NCBI RefSeq assembly: GCF_024296925.1
Contig: NZ_CP101125.1
Location: 6,388,501-6,452,500, forward strand
DNA length: 64,000 nt
Direction of reading: 5' to 3'
DNA from: Pseudomonas nunensis
GTDB taxonomy: Bacteria; Pseudomonadota; Gammaproteobacteria; Pseudomonadales; Pseudomonadaceae
Shown here: in pieces, positions 34,839 through 45,023 of the stretch
Numbering within the stretch: the stretch's first letter is position 1
Layout of the letters: every line of letters begins with the position of its first letter
The notes under the pieces: model-generated
Told to the model about the DNA's origin: nothing
The model's database searches: none
The model's input: the letters and a program-made list of their open reading frames with translations, nothing else
Translations under genes and position numbers: made by a program

Positions 34839-35585
34839 TTATCGACGGCGTTCCAGCGAGTAAACGAACGGTGCGACGATTTCGATCGAGCCGTTGTTCA
34901 GCATGTCGGCCGGTGGCTTAGGCAGCGGCTGGGCGCGCTTGATCATTTCCAGGGTGGCCCGGTCCAGATCGGCGTTGCCGGAGCGGCCCACCAGTTCGAA
35001 CGACAACACATTGCCTTCGCCATCGACCACGAAGCGCAGGCGGTTCAAACCTTCCTTGCCCCGGGATTGCGCACTGGCTGGGTACTTTTTGTACTTGGCC
35101 AGGTGAGCGAGCAGGGTGCCTTGCCAACTGGCCTTGGCGGCCTGTTGCGCGGGCGAAGGACCCGGCGCTGGCTGCGCGGACTTCTCAGTCGGTGCCTGGG
35201 TCGGTTGCGCGTCGCTCGGTTTGGCCTCGGACGGTTTCTCCTTCGGCGGCTCCGGCTTTTTCTCTACAGGCTTGGGCGGTTGCGGCTTGGGCTTGGGTTT
35301 GACCGGTTTCGGCACGGCAATTTCTGCCTTCGGCACTTCAGCCAGTTTCGGGATCGGCAGCTCTTCCACCGGGGCCGGTGGTTGCGGCGGTGTAATCACC
35401 TTGGGCGGTGCCGGCGGTGGCGGGGCCGGAACCGGCGCCAGTTCCACCATCATCGCCTGCGGTGGCAGCTCGATGGGCGGGCGCGCGGTCCAGTTCACCG
35501 CCAGCGCGATGGCCAGCGCATGCACGCCCAGCACCACGGCCAGGCTCCCGCTGTAACGCGTCAGCTTATGGCGCGTCGTGATCAT
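34839..35585 (-). CDS. tonB: Energy transducer TonB
   Basis: 248 residues. An N-terminal anchor helix (SLAVVLGVHALAIALAVNW) carries the histidine expected to contact ExbB/ExbD. A long proline-rich periplasmic spacer with Lys-Pro and Glu-Pro runs (~60-150) follows, then the C-terminal TonB domain (LLAHLAKYKKYPASAQSRGK, RFVVDGEGNVLSFELVGRSG). It transmits proton-motive force to outer-membrane siderophore receptors. The start overlaps the exbD stop by four bases. Confidence 0.95.
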   Translation of the reverse strand: MITTRHKLTRYSGSLAVVLGVHALAIALAVNWTARPPIELPPQAMMVELAPVPAPPPPAPPKVITPPQPPAPVEELPIPKLAEVPKAEIAVPKPVKPKPKPQPPKPVEKKPEPPKEKPSEAKPSDAQPTQAPTEKSAQPAPGPSPAQQAAKASWQGTLLAHLAKYKKYPASAQSRGKEGLNRLRFVVDGEGNVLSFELVGRSGNADLDRATLEMIKRAQPLPKPPADMLNNGSIEIVAPFVYSLERRR

Positions 35586-36010
35586 TTCTTGACTGCCGTC
35601 TCAAGCCCGACAAGACCGACTTTCAGGTAACCGGCGGAGCGCAGGTTGTCCATCACGCTCATCAGGTCGCCGTAGTCCACGCCTTTGTCGGCCTGGAAGA
35701 AGATCGTCGTGTCTTTCTTGCCCTTGGTCCGGGCGTCGAGTGTGGCGCCGAGTGCTTCGGCCTTCACTTCGTCTTCGCCGAGGAACAGGCGCTGGTCAGC
35801 TTTTACGCTGAGGAACACCGGTTTCTCTGGCCGTGGCGCCGGTTTGGCGCTGGAAGCAGGCAGGTCGACCTTGATGTCCACGGTAGCCAACGGCGCGGCC
35901 ACCATGAAGATGATCAACAGCACCAGCATCACGTCGATAAACGGCGTGACGTTGATTTCGTGGTTCTCGGCCAGATCGTCGTCCGCGCCTTCTTTCAAAT
36001 GCAAGCCCAT
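35582..36010 (-). CDS. exbD: Biopolymer transport protein ExbD
   Basis: 142 residues. One N-terminal membrane helix contains the essential proton-conducting aspartate (INVTPFIDVMLVLLIIFMVA), and a periplasmic domain follows. Together with ExbB it powers TonB. It begins six bases after exbB and overlaps tonB, so the three genes are one operon. Confidence 0.96.
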   Translation of the reverse strand: MGLHLKEGADDDLAENHEINVTPFIDVMLVLLIIFMVAAPLATVDIKVDLPASSAKPAPRPEKPVFLSVKADQRLFLGEDEVKAEALGATLDARTKGKKDTTIFFQADKGVDYGDLMSVMDNLRSAGYLKVGLVGLETAVKK

Positions 36011-36016
36011 GGCTGA

Positions 36017-36985
36017 TTACCCTACTTTGACCACGTGGGGTTGCGTGGAGCGCTCAGCGGTCGGCAGGTGATCCAGATCACGGCTGACCAGCAACAGGAC
36101 TTCAGCAGAGGCGTCCGACACCTGCGCCTTGTAACCGGCGATGGAGCGGGCGAAGACGTTGTAGATCACTACGGCAGGAATCGCCGCAACCAGACCCAGC
36201 GCAGTAGCCAGCAGGGCTTCGGCAATACCCGGAGCCACAACAGCGAGGTTGGTGGTCTGGGTTTTGGCGATGCCGATGAAGCTGTTCATGATGCCCCACA
36301 CGGTGCCGAACAGACCTACGAACGGCGCGGTGGAACCGATGGTGGCGAGCACGCCGGTGCCGCTGCTCATGTTGCGACCGCACGCTGCAACCAGGCGCTC
36401 GAGGCGGAAAGCGACACGTTCCTTGATGCCTTCTTTTTCGCGGCTGTTGACCGACAAGCGCATCTCTTCCAGCGCATCGTGAACCAGCAAATTGGCGAGG
36501 GTGCCTTGCTTGGTCGCGGTGGCGCTGGCTTCTTTAAGGGTGGTGGCTTTCTTCAGGTGCACGATTTCGTTACGCAGACGACGCTTGGCGCCCATCAGCT
36601 CGAAGCCTTTGGCGATCCAGATGGTCCAGGTGATGATCGAGGCAATGGCCAGGCCGATCATCACGATTTTCACGATAATATCGGCGTTCTGGTACATGCC
36701 CCATGGCGACAGGTCGTGGGCCATGCCCAGGGTGTTGTCGGGTTCGAGGACTTCAGGTGCGTCGTCTGCAGCAGTGGCGTCAACAGCCTGGACCGGATCG
36801 GTTGCGGCCGGTGCAGCGGCGTGATCAGCAGGGGCTGGAGCGGTCGCAGCGGCTGGGGTGGCGGGTGCTGTTGCATCAGCGAACGCGGCGGTTGGCGCCA
36901 GCATCAGGCTGAGCAGCAGGGCGGCCACAGCGCTCCAGGCGCGAGGTCGTTTGGTTGGCGAAGCGGGGAATTGATTGCGTGTCAT
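36017..36985 (-). CDS. exbB: Biopolymer transport protein ExbB
   Basis: 322 residues from ATG 36985 (MTRNQFPASP). A longer upstream frame reaching 37237 overlaps the divergent SDR gene and is rejected. Signal-like segment to about residue 40, an Ala/Pro-rich extension to ~105 typical of pseudomonad ExbB, then three membrane helices including VGLFGTVWGIMNSFIGIAKT and IPAVVIYNVFARSIAGYK. It is the stator of the TonB energiser. The promoter should lie in 36986-37150; no convincing Fur box was identified by eye. Confidence 0.94.
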   Translation of the reverse strand: MTRNQFPASPTKRPRAWSAVAALLLSLMLAPTAAFADATAPATPAAATAPAPADHAAAPAATDPVQAVDATAADDAPEVLEPDNTLGMAHDLSPWGMYQNADIIVKIVMIGLAIASIITWTIWIAKGFELMGAKRRLRNEIVHLKKATTLKEASATATKQGTLANLLVHDALEEMRLSVNSREKEGIKERVAFRLERLVAACGRNMSSGTGVLATIGSTAPFVGLFGTVWGIMNSFIGIAKTQTTNLAVVAPGIAEALLATALGLVAAIPAVVIYNVFARSIAGYKAQVSDASAEVLLLVSRDLDHLPTAERSTQPHVVKVG

Positions 36986-37174
36986 GCTGGCCGGACCTGA
37001 GAGAAAAATAGGGTGAATGTTCTTCCAGGCCTCGTAAGGCCGAGAACAAAAGTGGCCGGCATTATTGCAAGTAATTCTTGTTAACAGAAGTAATAGAGTC
37101 TCTTTTTTTCTTCCATTGCTAGCCGCTCGTCCTTTAAGGGCGCTAGTCTGTACCTTTCCTGAGGGAGTTTTCTG

Positions 37175-38032
37175 ATGTCTGCGCCATCTGTTTTGATCGC
37201 CGGCTGCGGTGATGTCGGCAGTCGTCTGGCCACGCAATTACTGGCTTCGGGTTGGGAAGTTCACGGCTTGCGGCGTGACGTCTCGCGCCTGCCCGAAGGG
37301 GTGATTGGCGTTGCCGGCGACTTGTTCAATAAAGACTGTCCGGAAACCTGGCCAATCGGAGCGGTGGACTACCTGGTGTATTGCGCGGCGGCCACTGATC
37401 ACGATGAGGCGGGTTACCGCGCCGCTTACATTCAGGGTTTGCAGCACGTGCTGGAATGGCTGGGCGATTACGGGCAGGTGCCGAATCGGCTGCTGTTCGT
37501 GTCCAGCAGTAGTGTTTATGGCCAGCAGGAGGGCGAATGGGTCGACGAGACTTCGCCAACCGTGGCAGCGGGCTATTCCGGGCAAGTGATGCTGGAGGCC
37601 GAGCAAATTGCCCTGAATAGCGGCATCCCTGCGAGCATCGTGCGTTTGACCGGGATCTACGGTCCGGGCCGAGAGTTTCTGCTGACTCAGGTTCGGCGCG
37701 GTTATCGCGTGGCAATTGATCCGCCGCTGTACGGCAACCGCATTCACTCGGATGACGCGGCGGGATTGATGGCGTACCTGCTGGAGGCTGATCAGCGAGG
37801 GGTTGCGCTGGATAACGTCTATATAGGTGTCGACGATGCGCCTGCGCCATTGGCTGACGTGGTGGGCTGGTTGCGTGAGTATCTGGGCGTGACCGAGTGG
37901 GCCGAGAACGAGAGTGTGCGCAGGACTGGCAGCAAACGTTGCAGCAATGCGCGGGCGAAAGCGCTGGGCTGGGAGCCGAAGTACCCGAGTTATCGCGAAG
38001 GCTATGCTGCGATTCTTGAAGGGCGCAGCTGA
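37175..38032 (+). CDS. NAD(P)-dependent SDR epimerase/dehydratase (YeeZ-like)
   Basis: 285 residues, ATG 37175 behind GAGGGAG. The N-terminal dinucleotide site is VLIAGCGDVGSRLATQL, the atypical GxGxxG of YeeZ-like extended SDRs. SSSSVYG and the distant RLTGIYGPG are the usual epimerase-family landmarks, but the canonical YxxxK is not evident (an altered active site as in other atypical SDRs). Substrate unknown. Divergent from exbB. Confidence 0.85.
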   Translation: MSAPSVLIAGCGDVGSRLATQLLASGWEVHGLRRDVSRLPEGVIGVAGDLFNKDCPETWPIGAVDYLVYCAAATDHDEAGYRAAYIQGLQHVLEWLGDYGQVPNRLLFVSSSSVYGQQEGEWVDETSPTVAAGYSGQVMLEAEQIALNSGIPASIVRLTGIYGPGREFLLTQVRRGYRVAIDPPLYGNRIHSDDAAGLMAYLLEADQRGVALDNVYIGVDDAPAPLADVVGWLREYLGVTEWAENESVRRTGSKRCSNARAKALGWEPKYPSYREGYAAILEGRS

Positions 38033-38052
38033 CCCTTAGTCACCACAAACCA

Positions 38053-38147
38053 AATGTGGGAGCGGGCTTGCTCGCGAAAGCGGTGTAACAGTCAACGATG
38101 ATGTTGAATGTTACTGCCTCTTCGCGAGCAAGCCCGCTCCCACATTG
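38053..38147. repeat. REP pair (GTGGGAGCGGGCTTGCTCGC family)
   Basis: Two inverted arms, AATGTGGGAGCGGGCTTGCT and its complement, enclose a spacer containing AACGATGATGTTGAATGTTA. A near-identical pair is at 59478-59569. It sits between convergent genes. Confidence 0.85.
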
Positions 38148-38172
38148 GTTATGTATTAGCCTTGAGGCCAGA

Positions 38173-38913
38173 TCACTGCTTCTCGAGCAACCACTGCCGC
38201 TGGCCCGGCGTAAACGAAGGCATTTCATCCGCCTGCGCGGTGTTCACAGCCTGGAAGATTTCCAGCTCTTTACCCTTGCGCGCAAAGATCCAGGTGTTGC
38301 CCTGGCCGTTCTGTTGCAACCACATATTGTCATTGCCGCCGCTCATCGACGCGCAATCGCCCGCGAGACACAGCGCATAACGATCCGCACCCGGCAGGCC
38401 GGCCACTTGGCCATCCGCCTGGAATTGCACGGTTTCGCCTTCACCCTGGCCGTTGACGATTTTCCAGCTGCCGCCCATATAAGCCGTGTACAGCGCGCGC
38501 TCGAAGCTCGCACCGATCGGCGCGCCTTCCGGGACCGGAATCAACGCGCGGTCGAAGACTTGCGCGGGTTCGTTGTCGTTCGCGACCTGGCTGAGTTGCT
38601 TGCCGTCGCGTCGCAACTCGCTGGCGGAGCTGCCATAGAAGTCGACTTTCCAGGCGCCGGACTCATCGGCCAGCAGCTTGCCTTCGACATTTTCAAAGCC
38701 GTTGGTGTAGCGGGCCTGGCCGGCCTTGGTGTTGACGTCCCATTCCAGGTTCGGACCGTAAGCCTGGAGCGCTTCGCGCAGGGGACCGCCCTTGGCGGCA
38801 GCATCGATGGCCACCTGGTTGATCCAGGTGCCGCTGATGTCACGATCGGCAGGATTGCTGGCGCAGCCGCCGAGGAAAACGGCGAGCAAGGAGAGGGCAA
38901 GCGCTTTGCGCAT
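38173..38913 (-). CDS. Putative lipoprotein of unknown function
   Basis: 246 residues with a signal sequence and lipobox (LLAVFLGGCASNPADRD), so attached to the envelope. Two beta-rich halves (ISGTWINQVAIDAA and SWKIVNGQGEGETVQFQADG) suggest a lipocalin- or META-like barrel, but no family is certain. It follows ridA after a terminator and probably has its own promoter. Confidence 0.7.
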   Translation of the reverse strand: MRKALALSLLAVFLGGCASNPADRDISGTWINQVAIDAAAKGGPLREALQAYGPNLEWDVNTKAGQARYTNGFENVEGKLLADESGAWKVDFYGSSASELRRDGKQLSQVANDNEPAQVFDRALIPVPEGAPIGASFERALYTAYMGGSWKIVNGQGEGETVQFQADGQVAGLPGADRYALCLAGDCASMSGGNDNMWLQQNGQGNTWIFARKGKELEIFQAVNTAQADEMPSFTPGQRQWLLEKQ

Positions 38914-38936
38914 GGTGGAATCCTTTCAAAACGAAA

Positions 38937-38964
38937 ACGGCGCAGCCTGTAGAGGCTGCGCCGG
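38937..38964 (-). terminator. Intrinsic terminator after ridA
   Basis: GGCGCAGCCT-gtag-AGGCTGCGCC, a 10-bp GC stem followed on the - strand by GTTTTCGTTTTG. It closes the gmk-rpoZ-spoT-ridA direction. Confidence 0.85.
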
Positions 38965-38969
38965 TTGTA

Positions 38970-39350
38970 TTACTCGATGACCAGAATGGCGTCCATTTCT
39001 ACCTGCGAACCCTTTGGCAGGGCTGCTACGCCGATGGCGGCGCGGGCAGGGTAGGGCTGGTCAAAGTATTTGCCCATGATCTCGTTGACCTTGGCGAAGT
39101 GGCTCAGGTCGGTGAGGAATATGTTCAGTTTGACGATGTCCTTGAACGAGCCGCCGGCAGCTTCGGCCACGGCTTTCAGGTTCTCGAACACCTGGACGGT
39201 CTGGGCTTCGAAGCCTTCGACCAGTTCCATGGTTTTTGGGTCCAGGGGAATCTGACCCGACATGTAAACGGTATTGCCAGCCTTGATCGCCTGGGAATAA
39301 GTACCGATGGCGGCCGGGGCCTTGTCGCTGGTGATAACTGTCTTGGTCAT
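38970..39350 (-). CDS. ridA: Reactive imine/enamine deaminase RidA
   Basis: 126 residues, the usual YjgF/RidA size. Conserved pieces: [27 protein letters not shown], the core arginine in [15 protein letters not shown] and the C-terminal VEMDAI. RidA hydrolyses reactive 2-aminoacrylate and related imines released by PLP enzymes. It lies 24 bases after spoT, as in P. aeruginosa. Confidence 0.95.
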   Translation of the reverse strand: MTKTVITSDKAPAAIGTYSQAIKAGNTVYMSGQIPLDPKTMELVEGFEAQTVQVFENLKAVAEAAGGSFKDIVKLNIFLTDLSHFAKVNEIMGKYFDQPYPARAAIGVAALPKGSQVEMDAILVIE

Positions 39351-39374
39351 GAATGACTCCTTGTAATGGGTGGG

Positions 39375-41480
39375 CTACGCACGCATGCGGGTGATGCGAA
39401 TCACCCCGGTCAAGGCGCGCAGTTTCTTGATCACGCGGGCCAGGTGCACACGGTCGTGCACGCTGACCACCAGTTGGACCACGCTGATGCGACCATCGCG
39501 TTCGTCCATGCTGATTTTTTCGATATTGCCGTCGGCCGCGTTGACGCTGCTGGCCAGCAGGGCGATCAAGCCGCGCTGATGTTCCAGTTCGACGCGCAGC
39601 TCGACGTTGAATTCGCCGGTGACATCCTTGGCCCACGAGAGCTGGATGCATTTTTCCGGGTTGTGGCGGATTTCGCTGATGTTGCGGCAGTTGTCCAGGT
39701 GCACGACCATGCCTTTGCCCGCGGACAGGTGACCGACAATCGGGTCGCCCGGGATCGGCGTGCAGCACTTGGCGTAGCTCAGCACCAGGCCTTCGGTGCC
39801 GCGAATCGCCAGCGGACCTTCGGCGCTCGGCAGTTGTTCGCCTTCGCCCAGCAGGCGGCGGGCGACCACATAGGCCATGCGATTGCCCAGACCGATGTCT
39901 TCGAGCAGGTCTTCGATCAGTTCCAGGCGATATTCGGTGAGCATCGCCTTGACGCGCTCGCCCGGGATTTTGTCCAGGGTGCTGTCGAAACCGTTCAGAA
40001 CCTTGTTCAACAGGCGTTCGCCAAGGCTGATGGATTCGGAACGGCGTTGCAGTTTCAGCGCGTGGCGGATGTGGGTCCGCGCCTTGCCGGTGACCACGAA
40101 GTTTAGCCACGCCGGATTTGGCCGCGCGCCGGGGGCGCTGACGATCTCGACCGTGGAGCCGCTTTGCAGCGGTTCGGACAGCGGTGCGAGTCGGCGGTTG
40201 ATCCGGCAGGCGATGCAGCTGTTGCCGACGTCGGTGTGCACCGCGTAAGCGAAGTCCACCGCCGTGGAGCCTTTGGGCAGCTCCATGATCCGGCCTTTAG
40301 GCGTGAACACGTAGACCTCGTCCGGGAACAGGTCGATCTTCACGCTTTCGATGAATTCCAGCGAGTTGCCGGCGCGTTGCTGCATTTCCAGCACGCCTTT
40401 GACCCACTGGCGGGCACGGGCATGAGTGCCTTTCGGTTGCTCGTCGCCGCTGGATTTGTACAGCCAATGGGCGGCGATGCCGTTGTTGGCCATCTCTTCC
40501 ATTTCACGGGTGCGGATCTGGATCTCGATCGGTACACCGTGCATGCCGAACAACGTGGTGTGCAGCGACTGATAGCCGTTGGCCTTGGGGATCGCGATGT
40601 AATCCTTGAAGCGACCCGGCAACGGTTTGTACAAATTATGCACAGCACCCAGCACGCGGTAGCAGGTATCGACCTTGTCGACGATGATCCGGAACGCGTA
40701 GACGTCCATGATCTCGTTGAAGGCCCGACGCTTGCCGCGCATTTTCTTGTAGATGCCGTAGAGGTGTTTCTGGCGCCCGCTGACTTCGCCCTGGATTTCA
40801 TCAATCGCCAGACAATGACTGAGGGACTCCTCGATCTTGTTGACGATTTCCTTGCGGTTGCCCCGGGCGCGTTTGACGGCCTGGTTGATCCGCGCGGAAC
40901 GCATCGGGTGCATGGCCTTGAAGCCGAGGTCTTCGAATTCTATGCGGATGGCGTGCATGCCCAGCCGATTGGCGATGGGCGCATAGATTTCCAGGGTTTC
41001 CTTGGCGATGCGTCGGCGTTTTTCGCCGGACAGCACTTCCAGCGTGCGCATGTTGTGCAGGCGGTCGGCCAGCTTGACCAGGATCACGCGAATGTCGCGG
41101 GCCATGGCCATGGCCATTTTCTGGAAGTTTTCAGCCTGGGCTTCGGCCTTGGTCTCGAAGTTCATCTGGGTCAGTTTGCTGACCCCGTCGACCAGTTCGG
41201 CCACGGTTTCACCGAACTGCGCTTGCAGCGCTTCTTTGGCAATCCCGGTGTCTTCGATCACGTCATGCAGCATGGCCGCCATCAAACTCTGATGGTCCAT
41301 ATGCATGTCGGCAAGAATATTCGCCACCGCAAGAGGATGCGTGACGTACGCCTCGCCACTGCGGCGGCGTTGGCCGTCGTGGGCTTGTTCGGCGTAGAAA
41401 TACGCTCGGCGGACCAGGTTGACCTGGTCCTTGCCGAGGTAGGCCGATAAGCGATCGGCGAGGGCGTCTATGCTCGGCAT
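39375..41480 (-). CDS. spoT: Bifunctional (p)ppGpp synthetase/hydrolase SpoT
   Basis: 701 residues. HD hydrolase domain with YVTHPLAVANILADMHMDHQ and MLHDVIEDTG intact; synthetase domain (GRFKDYIAIPKANGYQSLHT); TGS (VYVFTPKGRIMELPKGSTAV); a zinc-finger-like CCTPIPGDPIVGH; and a C-terminal ACT region. It controls the stringent alarmone level. Located between rpoZ and ridA. Confidence 0.97.
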   Translation of the reverse strand: MPSIDALADRLSAYLGKDQVNLVRRAYFYAEQAHDGQRRRSGEAYVTHPLAVANILADMHMDHQSLMAAMLHDVIEDTGIAKEALQAQFGETVAELVDGVSKLTQMNFETKAEAQAENFQKMAMAMARDIRVILVKLADRLHNMRTLEVLSGEKRRRIAKETLEIYAPIANRLGMHAIRIEFEDLGFKAMHPMRSARINQAVKRARGNRKEIVNKIEESLSHCLAIDEIQGEVSGRQKHLYGIYKKMRGKRRAFNEIMDVYAFRIIVDKVDTCYRVLGAVHNLYKPLPGRFKDYIAIPKANGYQSLHTTLFGMHGVPIEIQIRTREMEEMANNGIAAHWLYKSSGDEQPKGTHARARQWVKGVLEMQQRAGNSLEFIESVKIDLFPDEVYVFTPKGRIMELPKGSTAVDFAYAVHTDVGNSCIACRINRRLAPLSEPLQSGSTVEIVSAPGARPNPAWLNFVVTGKARTHIRHALKLQRRSESISLGERLLNKVLNGFDSTLDKIPGERVKAMLTEYRLELIEDLLEDIGLGNRMAYVVARRLLGEGEQLPSAEGPLAIRGTEGLVLSYAKCCTPIPGDPIVGHLSAGKGMVVHLDNCRNISEIRHNPEKCIQLSWAKDVTGEFNVELRVELEHQRGLIALLASSVNAADGNIEKISMDERDGRISVVQLVVSVHDRVHLARVIKKLRALTGVIRITRMRA

Positions 41481-41537
41481 GATGACTCCTGCCGTTCGCT
41501 GTGACCCCGCGCCGTGCTACGTCGACCAGGCATAGGC

Positions 41538-41801
41538 TTAGACGGCCTCGTTGGACTCGTCCTCGAACGCTGCGAACAGCGGTTCGTCTTCGACGATTTC
41601 AGCATTGGCGATGAACTCATAGCTCATCAGGCCTTCAGCGATTTCACGCAGCGCTACAACGGTAGGCTTGTCGTTTTCCCACTGAACCAGTGGCTCTTTG
41701 CCGCCGGTGGCCAGTTGACGGGCACGTTTGGTGGACAGCATGACCAGCTCAAAACGGTTTTCCACGTGGTTCAGGCAGTCTTCAACGGTTACGCGGGCCA
41801 T
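41538..41801 (-). CDS. rpoZ: RNA polymerase omega subunit
   Basis: 87 residues from ATG 41801 ([20 protein letters not shown]), matching RpoZ start and length; an upstream-extended frame to 41858 is rejected. [13 protein letters not shown] and [11 protein letters not shown] are the family core. Omega stabilises RNA polymerase and contributes to a ppGpp site, consistent with its position beside spoT. Confidence 0.97.
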   Translation of the reverse strand: MARVTVEDCLNHVENRFELVMLSTKRARQLATGGKEPLVQWENDKPTVVALREIAEGLMSYEFIANAEIVEDEPLFAAFEDESNEAV

Positions 41802-41968
41802 GGTATTCCTCGGAGCGAATGCAATATGCGCGCTGCCCGGTTGGGCGAGCGGACTCAACAGTTTAAAAAATCACCAGCGATTAGGGAAGCGCTGATTTTT
41901 TGACCAAGCCCTTCAACGCGCTGCAAGTGCCAATGTAAAGCCCTGGCAGCGGTTTTGGGAAGAGCTGT

Positions 41969-42601
<633 letters not shown>

Positions 42602-43465
42602 TTACTCAATATTCTGCACTTGTTCGCGCATCTGCTCGATCAACACTTTGAGGTTGACCGCAGCCGTGGTGCTGCGCGGGTCGAAGGCTTTGGAGCCCAG
42701 TGTATTGGCTTCGCGGTTGAGCTCCTGCATCAGGAAGTCCAGGCGCCGACCGGCCGCACCGCCGGACTTGAGCACCCGGCGAACTTCAATGATGTGCGTG
42801 CTCAGGCGATCCAGTTCTTCGGCGACGTCGCTCTTTTGCGCGAGCATGACCATTTCCTGTTCCAGGCGCTGCGGGTCCATCTCGGCTTTCATGTCGGCAA
42901 AGCGGTCGAGGACTTTCTGGCGCTGGGTGGCGAGCATCTGCGGAACCAGTTCACGCAGGGTCACGACGTCTTCTTCAATAGACGTCAGGCGCTCATTGAT
43001 CAGGCGTGCCAGCTCCGCGCCTTCGCGCTCGCGGCCTGCCTTCAGTTCTTTGAGGCCTTGAGTGAACAGCGCCAGCGCCTCGGCATTCAGGGCTTGCGGG
43101 TCAGTCGCGTCGCCCACCAGCACACCGGGCCAGGCCAGCACTTCCAGCGGGTTCAACGCCGCCGGGTTCTTGATCAGGCCGGCGATCGTTTCAGCGGCAG
43201 CGACCAGTTGCGCGGCGCGCTCGCGGTCCACTTGCAGCGGTTTGCCAGTGCTTTCTTCGGTGAAGCGCAGGGTGCATTCCAGTTTGCCCCGGGACAAACC
43301 CTGGCGCAGGGCTTCGCGGACTGCGCCTTCGAGGTCGCGAAACGATTCCGGCAGGCGCAGGTGCGGCTCCAGGTAGCGGCTGTTGACCGAGCGCAGCTCC
43401 CAGCTCAAGGTGCCTTGGGCGCCGGCTTTTTCGACGCGGGCGAAGGCGGTCATGCTGTGCACCAT
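42602..43465 (-). CDS. yicC: YicC-family endoribonuclease
   Basis: 287 residues from ATG 43465 (MVHSMTAFARVE). The typical N-terminus, LSWELRSVNSRYLEPHLRLP and the C-terminal LKVLIEQMREQVQNIE identify the YicC/YloC family, shown in E. coli to act on RNA. The extended frame upstream to 43594 is not supported. Divergent from rph. Confidence 0.94.
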   Translation of the reverse strand: MVHSMTAFARVEKAGAQGTLSWELRSVNSRYLEPHLRLPESFRDLEGAVREALRQGLSRGKLECTLRFTEESTGKPLQVDRERAAQLVAAAETIAGLIKNPAALNPLEVLAWPGVLVGDATDPQALNAEALALFTQGLKELKAGREREGAELARLINERLTSIEEDVVTLRELVPQMLATQRQKVLDRFADMKAEMDPQRLEQEMVMLAQKSDVAEELDRLSTHIIEVRRVLKSGGAAGRRLDFLMQELNREANTLGSKAFDPRSTTAAVNLKVLIEQMREQVQNIE

Positions 43466-43691
43466 GGAGGTACCTCGCAATGCAGGCCGGCGCGAAACCC
43501 TTGGGCTTCGCGGACCCGATATCAATGAATGTAAGCCGACTGGCAGCAAAGGCGCAGGATTGTAGCGCAGTGGGGCGGATGCGCCCAAACACACGCTGTG
43601 ACAAAGGGCTGCAGGCCGTCGGTTATGTGCTTTGCGCGCCTTCAGCCGTCGGCCGGATTTTTTAGAAGTGCCCAGTCGTGGCTGGCGGCTC

Positions 43692-43697
43692 TATAAT
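43692..43697 (+). promoter_or_regulatory. -10 element of rph promoter
   Basis: TATAAT within GGCTCTATAATGCTCC, 38 bases upstream of the rph start. The -35 region is not obvious. It lies in the yicC-rph divergent gap. Confidence 0.55.
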
Positions 43698-43734
43698 GCT
43701 CCGCAGTTTTCCGTCCCCAGTACAGGTATTCCCT

Positions 43735-44457
43735 ATGAAACGTCCAAGTGGTCGCGTTGCCGATCAGCTCCGCTCGATCCGCATTACCCGCAACTACACC
43801 AAACACGCCGAGGGATCTGTGCTGGTCGAGTTTGGTGATACCAAAGTCATCTGCACCGTCAGCGTCGAGAACGGCGTGCCACGTTTCCTCAAAGGTCAGG
43901 GCCAAGGCTGGTTGACCGCTGAATACGGCATGCTGCCGCGTGCCACCGGCGAGCGTAACCAGCGTGAAGCGAGCCGCGGCAAGCAAGGCGGCCGCACCCT
44001 GGAAATCCAGCGTCTGATCGGCCGTTCCCTGCGCGCCTCGCTGGACATGTCAAAGTTGGGCGATGTGACCCTGTACGTCGATTGCGACGTGATCCAGGCT
44101 GACGGCGGCACTCGCACTGCCTCCATCACTGGCGCCATGGTTGCGTTGGTCGATGCCTTGAAAGTGATCAAGAAGCGCGGCGGCCTGAAAGGCGGCGACC
44201 CGCTCAAGCAAATGATCGCGGCCGTTTCGGTCGGCATGTACCAGGGCGAGCCTGTGCTTGACCTCGACTACCTGGAAGACTCGGCTGCCGAGACCGACCT
44301 GAACGTCGTGATGACCAGCACTGGCGGCTTCATCGAAGTCCAGGGCACTGCCGAAGGCGCCCCGTTCCAGCCTGAAGAGCTGAACGCCATGCTCGAACTG
44401 GCGAAGAAAGGCATGAGCGAGATCTTCGAACTGCAAAAGGCTGCACTGGCTGACTGA
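43735..44457 (+). CDS. rph: Ribonuclease PH
   Basis: 240 residues from ATG 43735 ([20 protein letters not shown]). Strong family landmarks: [55 protein letters not shown] and the final EIQGTAE-like stretch ([12 protein letters not shown]). Removes 3' nucleotides of tRNA precursors by phosphorolysis. Order yicC / rph / DUF4870 / crc / pyrE is the Pseudomonas arrangement. Confidence 0.97.
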   Translation: MKRPSGRVADQLRSIRITRNYTKHAEGSVLVEFGDTKVICTVSVENGVPRFLKGQGQGWLTAEYGMLPRATGERNQREASRGKQGGRTLEIQRLIGRSLRASLDMSKLGDVTLYVDCDVIQADGGTRTASITGAMVALVDALKVIKKRGGLKGGDPLKQMIAAVSVGMYQGEPVLDLDYLEDSAAETDLNVVMTSTGGFIEVQGTAEGAPFQPEELNAMLELAKKGMSEIFELQKAALAD

Positions 44458-44487
44458 TCGTTTCTACGTCCGGCAAAGGAGAGCGCC

Positions 44488-44856
44488 ATGAGTGATGAAC
44501 AGCAGTTGCTTCCCACCCCGAGCCCCGAGGTTCGTCAGTGGGCGATGTTTTGTCATCTCTCGGCGTTTCTCGGTGTCTGGCTGCCCTTCGGTCACCTCGT
44601 CGGGCCGCTGATTCTCTGGCAGTGGAAACGGGAAACCGATCCGTTCATCGATGCCCAAGGTAAAGAAGCGTTGAACTTCCAGATCACCGTGGCCCTGGTC
44701 TCGGGCATCTGTTATCTGCTGATGCTGGTGTTGATCGGTTTTGCGCTGCTGCCGTTGGTGCTGATCGTGGCGATGGTGCTGTCGATCATTGCCGGGCTCA
44801 AGGCCAATGATGGGGTGCCTTATCGCTATCCCTTCACTTGGCGGTTGATCAAATAA
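44488..44856 (+). CDS. DUF4870 (Tic20-like) small membrane protein
   Basis: 122 residues, ATG 44488 behind AAGGAGAG. Three membrane helices (about 20-45, 70-95, 95-112) and the family motif DPFIDAQGKEALNFQIT. Located 30 bases after rph, probably cotranscribed. Role unknown. Confidence 0.88.
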   Translation: MSDEQQLLPTPSPEVRQWAMFCHLSAFLGVWLPFGHLVGPLILWQWKRETDPFIDAQGKEALNFQITVALVSGICYLLMLVLIGFALLPLVLIVAMVLSIIAGLKANDGVPYRYPFTWRLIK

Positions 44857-44867
44857 TCACCGCGTCC

Positions 44868-44963
44868 CCTGTAGGAGCGAGGCTTGCCCGCGAAGAGGCC
44901 GGCACATCCAACACACGTGTTGGGTGTTAAATCGCCTTCGCGGGCAAGCCTCGCTCCTACAGG
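44868..44963. repeat. REP pair (CTGTAGGAGCGAGGCTTGCC family)
   Basis: Arms CCTGTAGGAGCGAGGCTTGC and the reverse complement enclose GAGGCCGGCACATCCAACACACGTGTTGGGTGTTAAATCG. Same family at 47999 and 57253. Confidence 0.85.
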
Positions 44964-44975
44964 AATGAAGCGCAC

Positions 44976-45006
44976 AAAAAAGCCGACAGCGATGTCGGCT
45001 TTTTTG
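44976..45006. terminator. Bidirectional intrinsic terminator
   Basis: AAAAAAGCCGACA-gcga-TGTCGGCTTTTTT: strong stem with A and T tracts. It probably ended ancestral crc on the - strand and rph-DUF4870 on the + strand; it now borders the crc pseudogene. Confidence 0.9.
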
Positions 45007-45023
45007 TATCTGCGAAACGACGC

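Noticed and set aside
36990..37150. Fur box upstream of exbB
   Set aside because: Only loosely AT-rich similarity to GATAATGATAATCATTATC was seen, not enough to report a site.
36986..37237. Extended N-terminus of ExbB
   Set aside because: It would overlap the divergent SDR gene and its promoter; the normal start is MTRNQF at 36985.
40164..41450. 428-codon frame on the + strand
   Set aside because: Shadow of spoT, which is unambiguous on the opposite strand.
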